From contig NZ_JQKD01000008.1 in NCBI RefSeq assembly GCF_000745855.1, positions 1-64,000 of the forward strand: 64,000 bases of DNA, written 5' to 3'. The notes under the pieces were generated by a model. That model searched no databases and was not told where the DNA came from. It saw nothing but the letters and a program-made list of their open reading frames with translations. This document shows, one piece after another, positions 16,925 through 26,308 of this stretch (position 1 is its first letter; each line of letters begins with the position of its first letter). The stretch is from Xenophilus azovorans DSM 13620 (GTDB lineage Bacteria; Pseudomonadota; Gammaproteobacteria; Burkholderiales; Burkholderiaceae_C). Position numbers and translations under genes: made by a program.

Positions 16925-18250
16925 TTGAGAGCGCATCCGTCCACCCGGCCGCCGGCACGCCGGCAATGGCGCCGCTCGCTGCGCGTGCGGCTGGTGATGT
17001 GGTTCGTCGTGCTGGCGCTGGTGATGGCCGGCGTCTTCGTCGGCGGGATGAAGCACTCCTTCTCCACCGGCTGGGGCGCGGTGGCGCAGCCGCTGCTGCT
17101 GGACTACGAGGACCGCATCGTCGCCGAGCTGGGCACGCCGCCCGACGTGGGCCGTGCCCAGGCGCTGGTGGCGCGCCTGCCCATCACGCTGCGCATCGAG
17201 GGGCCGGTGGTGAACTGGGACTCGCATCCCGGCCTGCGCCAGCCCGACTTCTTCCACCGCGGCGACGGCGACGATGCGCAGGACCGCTGGTACGTGCGCC
17301 ACTCGGCCGACGGGCACCGCGTCACCTTCGGCTGGGCGCCCAAGATGTGGGACACGGCGCCGCGCGCCGCCGGCTGGCGCACCCTGGGCCTGCTGCTGCT
17401 GGTGGTGCTGCTCGTGTACGCCGCCATCAGCCGGTTGCTGCGCCCGCTGATCGACATCCGCCAGGGCGCCGAACGCTTCGGCAGCGGTGCGTTCGACCAG
17501 CCGATCCCGGTGCGCGGCTGCGACGACCTGGGCGAGCTGGCCCAGCGCATCAACACCATGGCGCGCGACATCCAGGCCATGCTCGACGCCAAGCGCACGC
17601 TGCTGCTGGCCGTCAGCCACGAGCTGCGCTCGCCGCTCACCCGCGCCCGCCTCAACGCCGAGCTGCTGCCCGAGAGCCCCGAGGGCGCGGCCGAGCGTGA
17701 AGCCCTGCTGCGCGACCTGAACGAGATGCGCGACCTGATCAGCGACCTGCTGGAAAGCGAGCGGCTGGCCAGCCCGCATGCCGCCCTGCAGCGCGAGCCG
17801 GTGCAGCTGGAGGCCCTGGCGCGCGAGGTGGTCGACGAACTGCACGCGCGCGGCGTGCCCGGCGCGCAGGCGGTGCGGATCGACGCCGCCGAGCCGCTGC
17901 CGGACCTGCCGCTGGACCGCGCCCGCGTGCGCCTGCTGCTGCGCAACCTGCTGGACAACGCGCTGCGCCACGGCGCCGCCGCCGGGCAGGCGCCGGTGCT
18001 GCGCCTCGCCCCGGCGCCGGACGGCGCGGGCGTGTGCATCGAGGTGCGCGACTTCGGCCCCGGCGTGCCCGAGGAGCAGCTCGTCCGCCTGGCCGAGCCC
18101 TTCTACCGCCCCGACAGCGCCCGCACCCGCGCCGCCGGCGGCGTCGGCCTGGGCATGTACCTGTGCCGGCTGGTGGCGCAGGCGCACGGCGGCACCTTGT
18201 CGCTGCGCAACGCGCGGCCGGGGCTGGCGGTCGAGGCCGAGCTGCGCTGA
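16925..18250 (+). CDS. Sensor histidine kinase, CpxA/EnvZ-like
   Basis: This kinase (about 441 residues) has two transmembrane helices (RLVMWFVVLALVMAGVF and LGLLLLVVLLVYAAI) around a short periplasmic domain of about 110 residues. A HAMP segment follows, then the HisKA box AVSHELRSPLTRARLNAELL (His near 232), N box LRNLLDNALRHG, G1 RDFGPGVPEE and G2 GGVGLGMYL. No ATG fits; TTG at 16925, seven bases after the regulator stop, is proposed. The neighbourhood with a Spy/CpxP-like lipoprotein suggests an envelope-stress system. Confidence 0.9.
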   Translation: MRAHPSTRPPARRQWRRSLRVRLVMWFVVLALVMAGVFVGGMKHSFSTGWGAVAQPLLLDYEDRIVAELGTPPDVGRAQALVARLPITLRIEGPVVNWDSHPGLRQPDFFHRGDGDDAQDRWYVRHSADGHRVTFGWAPKMWDTAPRAAGWRTLGLLLLVVLLVYAAISRLLRPLIDIRQGAERFGSGAFDQPIPVRGCDDLGELAQRINTMARDIQAMLDAKRTLLLAVSHELRSPLTRARLNAELLPESPEGAAEREALLRDLNEMRDLISDLLESERLASPHAALQREPVQLEALAREVVDELHARGVPGAQAVRIDAAEPLPDLPLDRARVRLLLRNLLDNALRHGAAAGQAPVLRLAPAPDGAGVCIEVRDFGPGVPEEQLVRLAEPFYRPDSARTRAAGGVGLGMYLCRLVAQAHGGTLSLRNARPGLAVEAELR

Positions 18251-18341
18251 CGCCGCCTGTCGCCTTGGGCACCGTGCACGGCATGGCGGCGCGGCTAGCA
18301 TGGCCGTCGCCGCCGACAGGCCCCCTCCAGGAGACACCGCC

Positions 18342-19391
18342 ATGACCGCCAGCGCCGCCACCATCAACCGCCAGTTCCGCCTCGCCAGCCGCCCGCAGGG
18401 CGCCGCCACGCGCGAGAACTTCAGCTTCATCGAGGCGCCCGTGGGCGAGCCGGCCGAGGGCGGCGTGCTCGTGAAGACGCTGATGCTCTCGCTGGACCCG
18501 GCCATGCGCGGCTGGATGAACGAGGGCCGCAGCTACATCCCGCCGGTGGGCATCGGCGAAGTGATGCGCGCGGGCGGCATCGGCCGCGTGGTGGCGTCGC
18601 GCAACCCGGCCTTCGCCGAAGGCGACGTCGTCTACGGCGTGCTGGGCGTGCAGGAGCATGCGCTCGTGCCCGCCGACCAGATCAAGGCCGCCGGCCTGGC
18701 GAAGATCGACCTGCGCCTGGGCACCCCGGGCCAGTGGCTCAACGTGCTGGGCATGCCGGGCATGACCGGCTACTTCGGCCTGCTCGACGTGGGCCTGGCC
18801 AAGGCCGGCGACACGGTGGTCGTCTCCGGCGCGGCCGGCGCGGTCGGCCAGACGGTGGGCCAGCTCGCGAAGATCAAGGGCTGCCGCGCCGTCGGCATCG
18901 CGGGTGGCGCGGCCAAGTGCGAATGGGTCGTCAAGGAGCTGGGCTTCGACGCCTGCATCGACTACAAGGCTGGCCCCGGCGCGGTGCGCGAGGGCCTGAA
19001 GGAACACGCCCCCAAGGGCGTGGACGTCTACTTCGACAACGTCGGCGGCGAGATCCTCGACACGGTGATGGCCCGGCTCGCGCGCAAGGCGCGCATCGTC
19101 ATCTGCGGCGCCATCAGCCAGTACAACAACGCCAACAGCGCGCCCGCCGCCGGGCCGAAGAACTACCTGAGCCTGCTGGTCAACCGCGCGCGCATGGAAG
19201 GCATGGTGGTCTTCGACTATGCCGACCGCTACCCGCAGGCCATCGCCGAGTTGGCCAGCTACCTGGAGGACGGCCGCATGAAGAGCCGCGAGGACGTGGT
19301 CCAGGGCCTGGAGAACTTTCCCGAGGCGCTCGGCCGGCTCTTCACCGGCCAGAACTTCGGCAAGCTGGTGCTCGAAGTCGCGCGCGACTGA
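18342..19391 (+). CDS. NADP-dependent oxidoreductase, CurA-like MDR family
   Basis: The 349-residue protein belongs to the zinc-free medium-chain dehydrogenase/reductase group of alkenal/one reductases (CurA, leukotriene B4 dehydrogenase-like). Typical segments are TLMLSLDPAMRGWM, LGMPGMTGYFGLLDVG, the nucleotide-binding VVVSGAAGAVGQTVGQLAK, and VYFDNVGGEILDTV with ICGAISQYN. It probably reduces an enone or quinone with NADPH in the cytoplasm. A GGAGA site precedes the ATG and an intrinsic terminator follows, so it is monocistronic. Confidence 0.92.
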   Translation: MTASAATINRQFRLASRPQGAATRENFSFIEAPVGEPAEGGVLVKTLMLSLDPAMRGWMNEGRSYIPPVGIGEVMRAGGIGRVVASRNPAFAEGDVVYGVLGVQEHALVPADQIKAAGLAKIDLRLGTPGQWLNVLGMPGMTGYFGLLDVGLAKAGDTVVVSGAAGAVGQTVGQLAKIKGCRAVGIAGGAAKCEWVVKELGFDACIDYKAGPGAVREGLKEHAPKGVDVYFDNVGGEILDTVMARLARKARIVICGAISQYNNANSAPAAGPKNYLSLLVNRARMEGMVVFDYADRYPQAIAELASYLEDGRMKSREDVVQGLENFPEALGRLFTGQNFGKLVLEVARD

Positions 19392-19398
19392 GCGCCGC

Positions 19399-19422
19399 AG
19401 GGCGGACGCCAGCCGCCCTTTT
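19399..19422 (+). terminator. Rho-independent terminator after the CurA-like gene
   Basis: AGGGCGG (19399-19405) pairs with CCGCCCT (19413-19419) around seven bases, followed by TTT. It lies eight bases after the stop codon. Confidence 0.7.
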
Positions 19423-19495
19423 CCCGCATTCGCCCTTCGACGACGGCGCTTCGCCGGCCGTCGCGCCGTGCCGTGCGCACCGGATTCGGGCATGT

Positions 19496-19560
19496 TTTCG
19501 TCAAGATGTTAACTTTAGTATTTAAGAAGAAAGTAACATCGCATACCTTGACTCCCCAGG
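19496..19560 (+). promoter_or_regulatory. AT-rich region upstream of the autotransporter gene
   Basis: Bases 19496-19547 stand out as AT-rich (for example GTTAACTTTAGTATTTAAG) in GC-rich surroundings and lie about 60-120 bases before the autotransporter ATG. This is where a promoter would be expected, but no clear -35/-10 pair can be assigned. Confidence 0.4.
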
Positions 19561-19615
19561 GAAGGCCGTGACGGCGGGGAGTTCGGGCCATGACATTGAC
19601 GGAGCTTGCTTTCAG

Positions 19616-22600
19616 ATGAACCGAATCCATCGCATCGTTTTCAACCGATCCACCGGCCATTGGCAGGCGGTGAGCGAGACCGCCCGTGGCCATGGCCGCG
19701 GCGGCAGCACCCGCAAGGCGGTCCTGCAACGCCTCGGCCTGGCCGCCGCCGGCGTGGCCCTGGCCCTGCCCGCATGGGCGGGCGCCGGCGGCCAGGGCGG
19801 CACCCCGACGCCGCAGGGCTACGTGGTCTACGGCGGCGCGGGCGGCAGCGACGGCCAGGGCGGCCAGGGCGGCTTCAACGACGATACCCTGAACACGCAG
19901 GGCGGCGCGGGCGGCCATGCGGGCCCTGGCGGTCCGACGGCCGGCGCAGCTGCGTCCGGTGCGGGCGTGGGCCCGAGCGGCGCCGGCGGCGCGGCCGGCA
20001 CCAGCGGTGCGCCGGACGGACAGGCCGGCGGCTCCGAGACCGGCGGCGGCGGCTTCGGCGGCGGCGGCGGGGGCGGCTTCCACGGCGCGGCCGAGCCGAC
20101 GTCCAACGCGGGCAGCCTGGCCGGCGGCCAGGGCGGCGCCGGCGGCGACGGCTACTGGGCGGCCGGCGGTGGCGGCGCCGGCGGCCTCGGCGCGGTGCTC
20201 GACGGCGCGGGCACCAGCTTCACCAATTCGGGCAGCGTGGCCGGCGGCGCGGGCGGGGCCGGCGGCGTGGCCTATTCGCAGGGCGGCGGCGGGGGTGGCG
20301 GCGGCAGCGGCCTGTCCGTGAACACCACCGGCACCGTGACCAACAGCGGCGCTGTCCTCGGCGGCGCGGGTGGCCAGGGCGGCAGTGCGGGCATCGGCGG
20401 CGTCTCGTCCTTCTACGGGCCCAGCGGCGGCGGCGGCGGTGGCGGCGGCAACGGCGTCACGCTGACGTCCGGCACCCTGCGCAATGAGGCCGGCGGCACC
20501 ATCGCCGGCGGCGCCGGCGGCCATGGCGGCGCGAACGCGGAGGGCACCGGCCCGATGGGCACGCAGCCCGGGCCGGCCGGCGTGCCGGGCAACGGCGGCA
20601 GCGGCGGGGACGGCATCCACGCCGCCAGCACGGGGCAGAGCCTCTTCAACGCCGGCACCGTCCAGGGCGGCGATGGCGGCACCGGCGGCGCGAGCGTGGT
20701 GTCCGGCGTGCCGGACGGCCAGGCCGGCGCCGGCGGCGCGGGCGCGCGCATCACGGGCGACGGCAACACTTTGGTCAACGCCGGCCTGATCGGCGGCGGA
20801 CTGTCCGGCGACGGCGCCACGCGGGCCGAGGCGGTGCGCATCACCGGCAACGCCAACACGCTCGAACTGCAGGCCGGCTACGGCTTCAACGGCGCCGTGC
20901 TGGCCGACGGCGCCGGCAATGCCCTGGCGTTGGGCGGCACGACGGACGCCAGCTTCGACGTCACGCAGGTCGGGCCGCTGGGCGGCGGCGCTGCGCTGCA
21001 GGGCTTCACCCAGTTCATCAAGACGGGCGCGAGCACCTGGACGCTGGCCAACACCACCGGCGAGCTGACGCCGTGGACCGTGCGCGGCGGCGTCCTGTCC
21101 ATCGGCGCCGACAGTGCGCTGGGCGGCCTGGCCGGCGGCCTCACCCTGGACGGCGGCACGCTGCAGACCACCGCCGACATCGCCACCGCCCGCGCCATCA
21201 CCCTGGGCGCGGCCGGCGGCGGCTTGGCGCCGGCGGCGGGCAGCACGCTGACGCTGACGGGCGCCATCGCCGGCAGCGGCCCGCTGACCAAGGACGGCGC
21301 CGGCACGCTGACGCTGGCGGGCGCCAACGCCTACACCGGCACCACCACCGTGGCGGCCGGCACGCTGCGCGCAGGCGCGGCCGGCGCCTTCAGCGCCGCC
21401 TCGGCCCACACCGTGGCGGCCGGCGCCACCATGGACCTGGCCGGCTTCAGCCAGACCATCGCCGCCATGGACCTGGCCGGCACCGTCTCGCTGCCGGGCA
21501 GCGCGCCGGGCACGACGCTCACCGTCACCGGCCCCTGGGTGGGCAACGGCGGCACTCTGCGCCTGGGCACCGCCCTGGGCGACAGCGCGAGCGCCACCGA
21601 CCGGCTGGTCCTGAGCGGCAGCGGCGCCGTCGCCAGCGGCCGCACCTCGGTGCAGATCACCAACCTGGGCGGCCTGGGCGCGCTGACCACCGGCGACGGC
21701 ATCGAGGTCGTCCGCGCCACCGGCGGCGCCACCACCACCGCGCAGACCAGCAAGGACGCCTTCAGCCTGGCCGGCGGCCACGTGGACGCCGGTGCCTACG
21801 AATACCGCCTGCACGCGGCCGACGCCAGCGGCGCCGGCGAGAGCTGGTACCTGCGCTCCACCGCCACCGGCGGCGGCGTGAGCGTGCCCACCTACCGTGC
21901 CGAAGTCCCGCTGCTGGCGGCGCTGCCCGAGCAGCTGCGCGAGGCGGGCCTGGCGATGCTGGGCAACCTGCACCAGCGCGTGGGCGACGACGGCGTGGGC
22001 GGCGCTTCCGCCGGCCCGCGCCAGGCCTGGGGCCGCCTCATCAGCATCGACCGCCACATCCAGCAGGGCGGCACCGTCAGCCCCACCAGCGACGGGCGGC
22101 TGTCGGGCTTCCAGGCCGGCACCGACCTGTGGGCCGACCCGAACTGGCGCGTGGGCCTGTACGTGGGCCAGCTCGAAGGCGACATGGACGTCACCGGCTT
22201 CGCGCGCGGCCTCTGGAACCATGCGGCCGGGCGCAACGACCTGCGCACCCAGTACCTGGGCGGCTATGCCACCTGGAAGAACCGGGACGGCTTCTACGTC
22301 GACGGTGTGCTGCAGGCCGGCCGCCTGCGCTACGACGTGCAGCCGGCGCTGGGCTGGTCGACCAGCGGCAAGGGCCGCAGCGTGCTGGCCTCGGTGGAGC
22401 TGGGCCAGGCCTTCCAGGTGGCGCCGGGCTGGCAGGTGGAGCCGCAACTGCAACTGGTGCACCAGGACCTGGACCTGGACGACCTGGGGCTGGTCGGCGC
22501 GGCCGTGCGCCAGGGGGCGGACAGCGGCTGGCTGCTGCGTGCCGGGGTGCGCGTCAAGGGTGAGATCGCCACCGGCGCGGGTGCCCTGCAGCCCTATGCG

Positions 22601-22843
22601 CGGCTGAACATGTATCGGCGCTCCAGCGGCACCGACGTGACGCGCTACGCCACGGCGGCGGCAGTCACCGAGATCGCCACGCGCACGGGCGGCACGAGCT
22701 GGGAACTGGCCGGCGGGGCCACCTGGCAGTTGACGCCGGCGCTGAGCGTGTACGGGGAACTGGGCCGGCTGTGGGCCGGCGGCGGTGGCAACCGCACCAA
22801 GAGCGGCCTCAACGGCAGCCTGGGGGTGAAGGTCAGCTGGTGA
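19616..22843 (+). CDS. Autotransporter (type Va) with glycine-rich passenger
   Basis: The 1075-residue protein starts with an extended signal peptide (MNRIHRIVFNRSTGHWQAVS, then a basic stretch and a hydrophobic core ending ALPAWA at residue 55). A long passenger follows. Residues 56-410 are extremely Gly-rich with recurring GGAGGxGG tracts and N-S-G turns; residues 555-585 carry an autotransporter-associated strand repeat (GAGTLTLAGANAYTGTTTV). About residues 800-1075 form a beta-barrel domain starting near RQAWGRLISIDRH and ending in the aromatic-terminated GVKVSW. It should be displayed at the cell surface, perhaps as an adhesin. The ATG at 19616 was chosen for the signal motif. Confidence 0.93.
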   Translation: MNRIHRIVFNRSTGHWQAVSETARGHGRGGSTRKAVLQRLGLAAAGVALALPAWAGAGGQGGTPTPQGYVVYGGAGGSDGQGGQGGFNDDTLNTQGGAGGHAGPGGPTAGAAASGAGVGPSGAGGAAGTSGAPDGQAGGSETGGGGFGGGGGGGFHGAAEPTSNAGSLAGGQGGAGGDGYWAAGGGGAGGLGAVLDGAGTSFTNSGSVAGGAGGAGGVAYSQGGGGGGGGSGLSVNTTGTVTNSGAVLGGAGGQGGSAGIGGVSSFYGPSGGGGGGGGNGVTLTSGTLRNEAGGTIAGGAGGHGGANAEGTGPMGTQPGPAGVPGNGGSGGDGIHAASTGQSLFNAGTVQGGDGGTGGASVVSGVPDGQAGAGGAGARITGDGNTLVNAGLIGGGLSGDGATRAEAVRITGNANTLELQAGYGFNGAVLADGAGNALALGGTTDASFDVTQVGPLGGGAALQGFTQFIKTGASTWTLANTTGELTPWTVRGGVLSIGADSALGGLAGGLTLDGGTLQTTADIATARAITLGAAGGGLAPAAGSTLTLTGAIAGSGPLTKDGAGTLTLAGANAYTGTTTVAAGTLRAGAAGAFSAASAHTVAAGATMDLAGFSQTIAAMDLAGTVSLPGSAPGTTLTVTGPWVGNGGTLRLGTALGDSASATDRLVLSGSGAVASGRTSVQITNLGGLGALTTGDGIEVVRATGGATTTAQTSKDAFSLAGGHVDAGAYEYRLHAADASGAGESWYLRSTATGGGVSVPTYRAEVPLLAALPEQLREAGLAMLGNLHQRVGDDGVGGASAGPRQAWGRLISIDRHIQQGGTVSPTSDGRLSGFQAGTDLWADPNWRVGLYVGQLEGDMDVTGFARGLWNHAAGRNDLRTQYLGGYATWKNRDGFYVDGVLQAGRLRYDVQPALGWSTSGKGRSVLASVELGQAFQVAPGWQVEPQLQLVHQDLDLDDLGLVGAAVRQGADSGWLLRAGVRVKGEIATGAGALQPYARLNMYRRSSGTDVTRYATAAAVTEIATRTGGTSWELAGGATWQLTPALSVYGELGRLWAGGGGNRTKSGLNGSLGVKVSW

Positions 22844-22865
22844 GCCAGCGGCGCTGGCGCGGCGG

Positions 22866-23426
22866 TCAGTCGTCCGCCACGCCGGCGAACTCGTCCTCGT
22901 GCATCCAGGCGGCGTGCTTGGGTGCGCGCCTGGTCCGGCTCCATTCCTCCAGCATGTCCCACTTCACCTCGTCCAGGCGCTTCTGCATCTCGGGCGTGGC
23001 GGTGTCGCAGACCAGTTCGAGCCGGTGGCCGTTGCAGTCGTGGAAATAGATGGACTTGAAGATCGTGTGCTCGGTGATGCCCACCACCTCGACGCCCTTG
23101 GCCTGCAGCCGCGCCTGGGCGTCCTTCAGCGCCTCGAGGCTGTCGACCTTGAAGGCGATGTGCTGAACCCAGGCCGGGGTGTTCCCGTCGCGGCCCATCG
23201 CCGGCGCGTTGGGCAGCTCGAAGAAGGCCAGGATGTTGCCGTTGCCGGCGTCCAGGAACAGGTGCATGTACGGGTCCGGCGCGTGCGTGCTGGGCACCCT
23301 GTCCTCGGCGATGGCGAGCACGAAGTCCATGCCCAGGTGGTCCCGGTACCACTCGACGGTCTGCTTGGCGTCGTTGCAGCGGTAGGCGACGTGGTGGATG
23401 CGCTGGATGTTCACGCGGGGCTCCAT
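22866..23426 (-). CDS. VOC family (glyoxalase/dioxygenase-like) protein
   Basis: The 186-residue protein has two beta-alpha-beta-beta-beta units typical of the vicinal oxygen chelate fold. RIHHVAYRCNDAKQTVEWYR opens the first unit, WVQHIAFKVDSLEALKDAQ opens the second, and HRLELVCD gives the closing glutamate; these are the likely His/His/Glu metal ligands. The family includes glyoxalase I, dioxygenases and resistance proteins, so the substrate cannot be assigned. It converges on the autotransporter gene, with 22 bases between. Confidence 0.85.
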   Translation of the reverse strand: MEPRVNIQRIHHVAYRCNDAKQTVEWYRDHLGMDFVLAIAEDRVPSTHAPDPYMHLFLDAGNGNILAFFELPNAPAMGRDGNTPAWVQHIAFKVDSLEALKDAQARLQAKGVEVVGITEHTIFKSIYFHDCNGHRLELVCDTATPEMQKRLDEVKWDMLEEWSRTRRAPKHAAWMHEDEFAGVADD

Positions 23427-23512
23427 GCTCGTGGGGGAGCCGCCATTGGACTGCCGGGGTGGGGCGGCGGATTTGATCTGCCGCAAAAGCAGGCGCGATG
23501 GGCCGCGCCGCC

Positions 23513-24646
23513 TCAACCCAGGCGCAGCGGCAGGGCCGACGCCGCGCACACCAGCAGGAAGGGCAGGCTGATGCGGTGGAACTCGGCCAGCCCGTGCGGC
23601 ACGCGCGCCAGGCGCAGCGCGATCAGGTTGGCCAGCGAGCCCAGCACGAAGCCGAAGCCGCCCACGCTCACGCCTGCGGCCAGCGCCGGCAGGTCGCGCA
23701 CGGCGCCGTCCAGCAGGATGGCGGCCGGCACGTTGCTGATCACCTGCGACGCGAGGATCGCCGCCAGGTAGGCACGCCAGCCCTCGCCGATGGGCGCGGC
23801 GCGCAGCATCTCGGCGACCCAGGGCAGCGCGGCGAGCTGGCGCAGGTCGACGAACATCAGCGCGATGATCGCCAGCAGCGCCCAGTCGATGCCCAGCAGC
23901 ACGCGCGGGCGCACCAGCGCGAACACGGCGGCCACGCCGATCAGCCCCGGCAGCAGCCAATGGCGGTCCAGCGCGACCACGAAGCCCACGAACAGCAGCG
24001 CCGACACCGCCAGCAGGCGCGGCTGCACCGCGCCGTGGTCCTGCGGCTCGCGCAGGGCGATCGGCTGGCGCGGCACCAGCAGCCACACGGCGACGGCCAG
24101 CCAGAACAGCATCACCGCCACCGTGGGTGCCATCATCGCCACGAAGCCGGCAAAACTCTCGCCGCTGCGGTGCCACAGGTACAGGTTCTGCGGGTTGCCG
24201 ATGGGCGTGAGCGCGGAGCCGGCGTTGACCGCCAGCGCCTGCAGCGCCACCAGCCGCGCCAGCGGCAGGTGCGCCTGCGTGGCCAGCACGCGCGTGAGCG
24301 GCACCAGCAGGAACAGGCTCACGTCGTTGGTCACCAGCGCCGCCAGCAGGGCCGCGCCGCCGGCGAGGCCGAAGGCCAGCACGCGCTCGTCGGTCACCCG
24401 CACCAGCAGGCGCCGCGCCAGGCGCTGGAGCATGCCGCTGGCCTCCACGCCCTGGGTGATGAGCAGCAGGCCGGCCAGCGCGCTCACCGTCTGCCAGTCC
24501 ACCATCGCGAGCAGCTCCAGCGGCGGGCGCGGGCGCAGCAGCGCGAACAGCACGGCGATGCCCAGCAGCAGCCACAGCAGGCCGTGGCCGGCGCCCGGGT
24601 GGCCGGCGCCGGAAGGGGCGGCGCGCGCGGCGCCCGGCGGCGTCAC
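23513..24646 (-). CDS. SLC13/ArsB-like anion permease (YbiR-like)
   Basis: The 377-residue protein is highly hydrophobic with about ten helices and carries ion-transporter superfamily motifs: ALVTNDVSLFLLVPLTRVL and, in the first half, NAGSALTPIGNPQNLYLW. The second half has ASQVISNVPAAILLDG, with the SNVPA motif mirroring the first-half TND motif. This matches ArsB/NhaD/CitM-type carriers and especially the YbiR group; the transported ion is unknown. Translation starts at GTG in a GTGA overlap with the upstream ligase stop, so the two are translationally coupled. Confidence 0.82.
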   Translation of the reverse strand: MTPPGAARAAPSGAGHPGAGHGLLWLLLGIAVLFALLRPRPPLELLAMVDWQTVSALAGLLLITQGVEASGMLQRLARRLLVRVTDERVLAFGLAGGAALLAALVTNDVSLFLLVPLTRVLATQAHLPLARLVALQALAVNAGSALTPIGNPQNLYLWHRSGESFAGFVAMMAPTVAVMLFWLAVAVWLLVPRQPIALREPQDHGAVQPRLLAVSALLFVGFVVALDRHWLLPGLIGVAAVFALVRPRVLLGIDWALLAIIALMFVDLRQLAALPWVAEMLRAAPIGEGWRAYLAAILASQVISNVPAAILLDGAVRDLPALAAGVSVGGFGFVLGSLANLIALRLARVPHGLAEFHRISLPFLLVCAASALPLRLG

Positions 24647-26184
24647 CAGGCCTCGCGGAGTTCGCGCTTGAGCACCTTGCCGATCGCGCTGCGCGGCAGC
24701 TCGGCGATGCGGCGCAGGCCGGCCAGGCGCTGCGTCTTGCCGAGCTGGGCGTTGGCCCAGTGCAGCAGTTCATCCTCGCCGATGGCCGCGTCGGGGCGCA
24801 GCACGACGAAGCCCACCGGCGTCTCTCCCCACTGCGCCGAGGCAATGCCGACCACGGCGGCATCCGCCACGTCGGGGTGCCGGCGCAGCACCGCCTCCAG
24901 GTCGCTCGGGTAGATGTTGAAGCCGCCGCTGATGATCATGTCCTTCTTGCGGTCGAACAGGACCAGGAAGCCGTCGGCGTCGAAGCGGCCGATGTCGCCG
25001 GTGCGGATGAAGCGCGTGCCGTCGGGCGCGAACCACTCGGCCTCGCGGGTCTTCTCGGGCTGCTTGTGGTAGCCGGTCATCATGCCGCCGGAGCGGCCCA
25101 CCACCTCGCCGGCCTCGCCGGGCGCCACCTCGCGGCCGGCCTCGTCGATCAGGCGGATGTCGCTGCCCGGCGCCGGGCGGCCCACGGTGTGCAGCTTGTC
25201 GGGGTGCAGGTGCGCCTCCAGCATGACGGTGCCGCCGCCCTCGGTCATGCCGTAAGTGTCGATCAGCCCGCCCGGCCAGCGCCGCAGCACGTCGGCCTTG
25301 AGCGGCGCCGGCAGCGGCGAGCTGGTGCAGAACTTCATGTGGAAGCTGGCGAGGTCGAAGCGGTCGAACGCGGGGTGCGCCATCAGCCGCTGGTACTGCA
25401 CCGGCACCAGCATGGTGTGCGTGGCGCGCAGCTGCTGCGCCAGCTCGAGGTAGCGGCCGGCGTCGAACTTCGGCATCAGCCGCACGAAGCCGCCGTAGGC
25501 CAGCGTCGGGAAGAACAGCACCAGCGTGGTGTTCGAGTACAGCGGCGTGGACAGCAGCGTGACGGTGTGCGGCCCGAAGCCGTAGGGCCGGTAGCGCTTG
25601 ACGTGCGCCCAGCGCATGGCGTGGCTCTGCACGATGCCCTTGGGCTCGCCGGTGGTGCCGGAGGAATAGATGATGTTGAAGGCCCAGCCCGGCTGCGTGT
25701 CCACCGGCGCGGGGCGGGCGCCCTCGGGGGCGAGCCAGTCGGCCAGCGGCGCGGCGCCGGGCACCTCGCCCTCGAGCGCCACGCGCGGCAGCCCCTCGCC
25801 CGCCCCGGCGCCCAGCGCCTGCGCGCCGGCCGCATCCAGGAACAGCAGGCGCGCATCGGCATCCCGGATCATCCGCGCCAGGCTGTCGGCGGCGCTGCCC
25901 GGCGCCAGCGGCGCCACCGCCACGCCGGCGCGCAGGGCGCCGAGGAAGACGGCGGCGTAGTCCGCCGATGCGTTGGCGCAGACCGCGATGGCGTCGCCGG
26001 GTGCGAGTCCCTCGCGCTGCAGCGCGGCCGCCACGCGGTCCATGCGCGCGTCGAGCGCGGCGTAGTCCAGCATGGCGCGGTCGTCGGCCAGCGCGGGGCG
26101 CGCCGGCGCGTCGATCGCATGCTGGCGGATGAAGTCGGCGACGGCGCCGAAGTCGTGCGCGAAGGCGGCGTCCAGGGGGTTCAT
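24643..26184 (-). CDS. AMP-dependent acyl-CoA synthetase/ligase
   Basis: The 513-residue enzyme belongs to the ANL adenylating superfamily. The phosphate-binding loop is [18 protein letters not shown], the A5 motif is [12 protein letters not shown], the A7 motif is [15 protein letters not shown], the hinge A8 is [20 protein letters not shown], and the catalytic lysine lies in [14 protein letters not shown]. It would activate an organic acid to its CoA thioester; the acid is unknown. The ATG at 26184 follows GGGAG. It overlaps the downstream permease by four bases, suggesting uptake and activation of the same or related substrate. Confidence 0.92.
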   Translation of the reverse strand: MNPLDAAFAHDFGAVADFIRQHAIDAPARPALADDRAMLDYAALDARMDRVAAALQREGLAPGDAIAVCANASADYAAVFLGALRAGVAVAPLAPGSAADSLARMIRDADARLLFLDAAGAQALGAGAGEGLPRVALEGEVPGAAPLADWLAPEGARPAPVDTQPGWAFNIIYSSGTTGEPKGIVQSHAMRWAHVKRYRPYGFGPHTVTLLSTPLYSNTTLVLFFPTLAYGGFVRLMPKFDAGRYLELAQQLRATHTMLVPVQYQRLMAHPAFDRFDLASFHMKFCTSSPLPAPLKADVLRRWPGGLIDTYGMTEGGGTVMLEAHLHPDKLHTVGRPAPGSDIRLIDEAGREVAPGEAGEVVGRSGGMMTGYHKQPEKTREAEWFAPDGTRFIRTGDIGRFDADGFLVLFDRKKDMIISGGFNIYPSDLEAVLRRHPDVADAAVVGIASAQWGETPVGFVVLRPDAAIGEDELLHWANAQLGKTQRLAGLRRIAELPRSAIGKVLKRELREAW

Positions 26185-26308
26185 GAGGCGGTCTCCCAGC
26201 GGGCAGGGCGGCAGCATAGCCGGGGCCGTGCCCGGGCGAACCCGCCGCGCTGCGCCGATAATCCCGCGTTTTCCGGCCGCCCTGCCGCCGGGCCTGTCGC
26301 AGCACGTC

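Noticed and set aside
19259-22462. Open frame of more than 1000 codons on the minus strand across the autotransporter gene
   Set aside because: High GC and glycine-rich codons (GGC/GCC) give few stops on the opposite strand. The product is His/Ala/Gly/Arg noise without domains, while the plus strand encodes a complete autotransporter.
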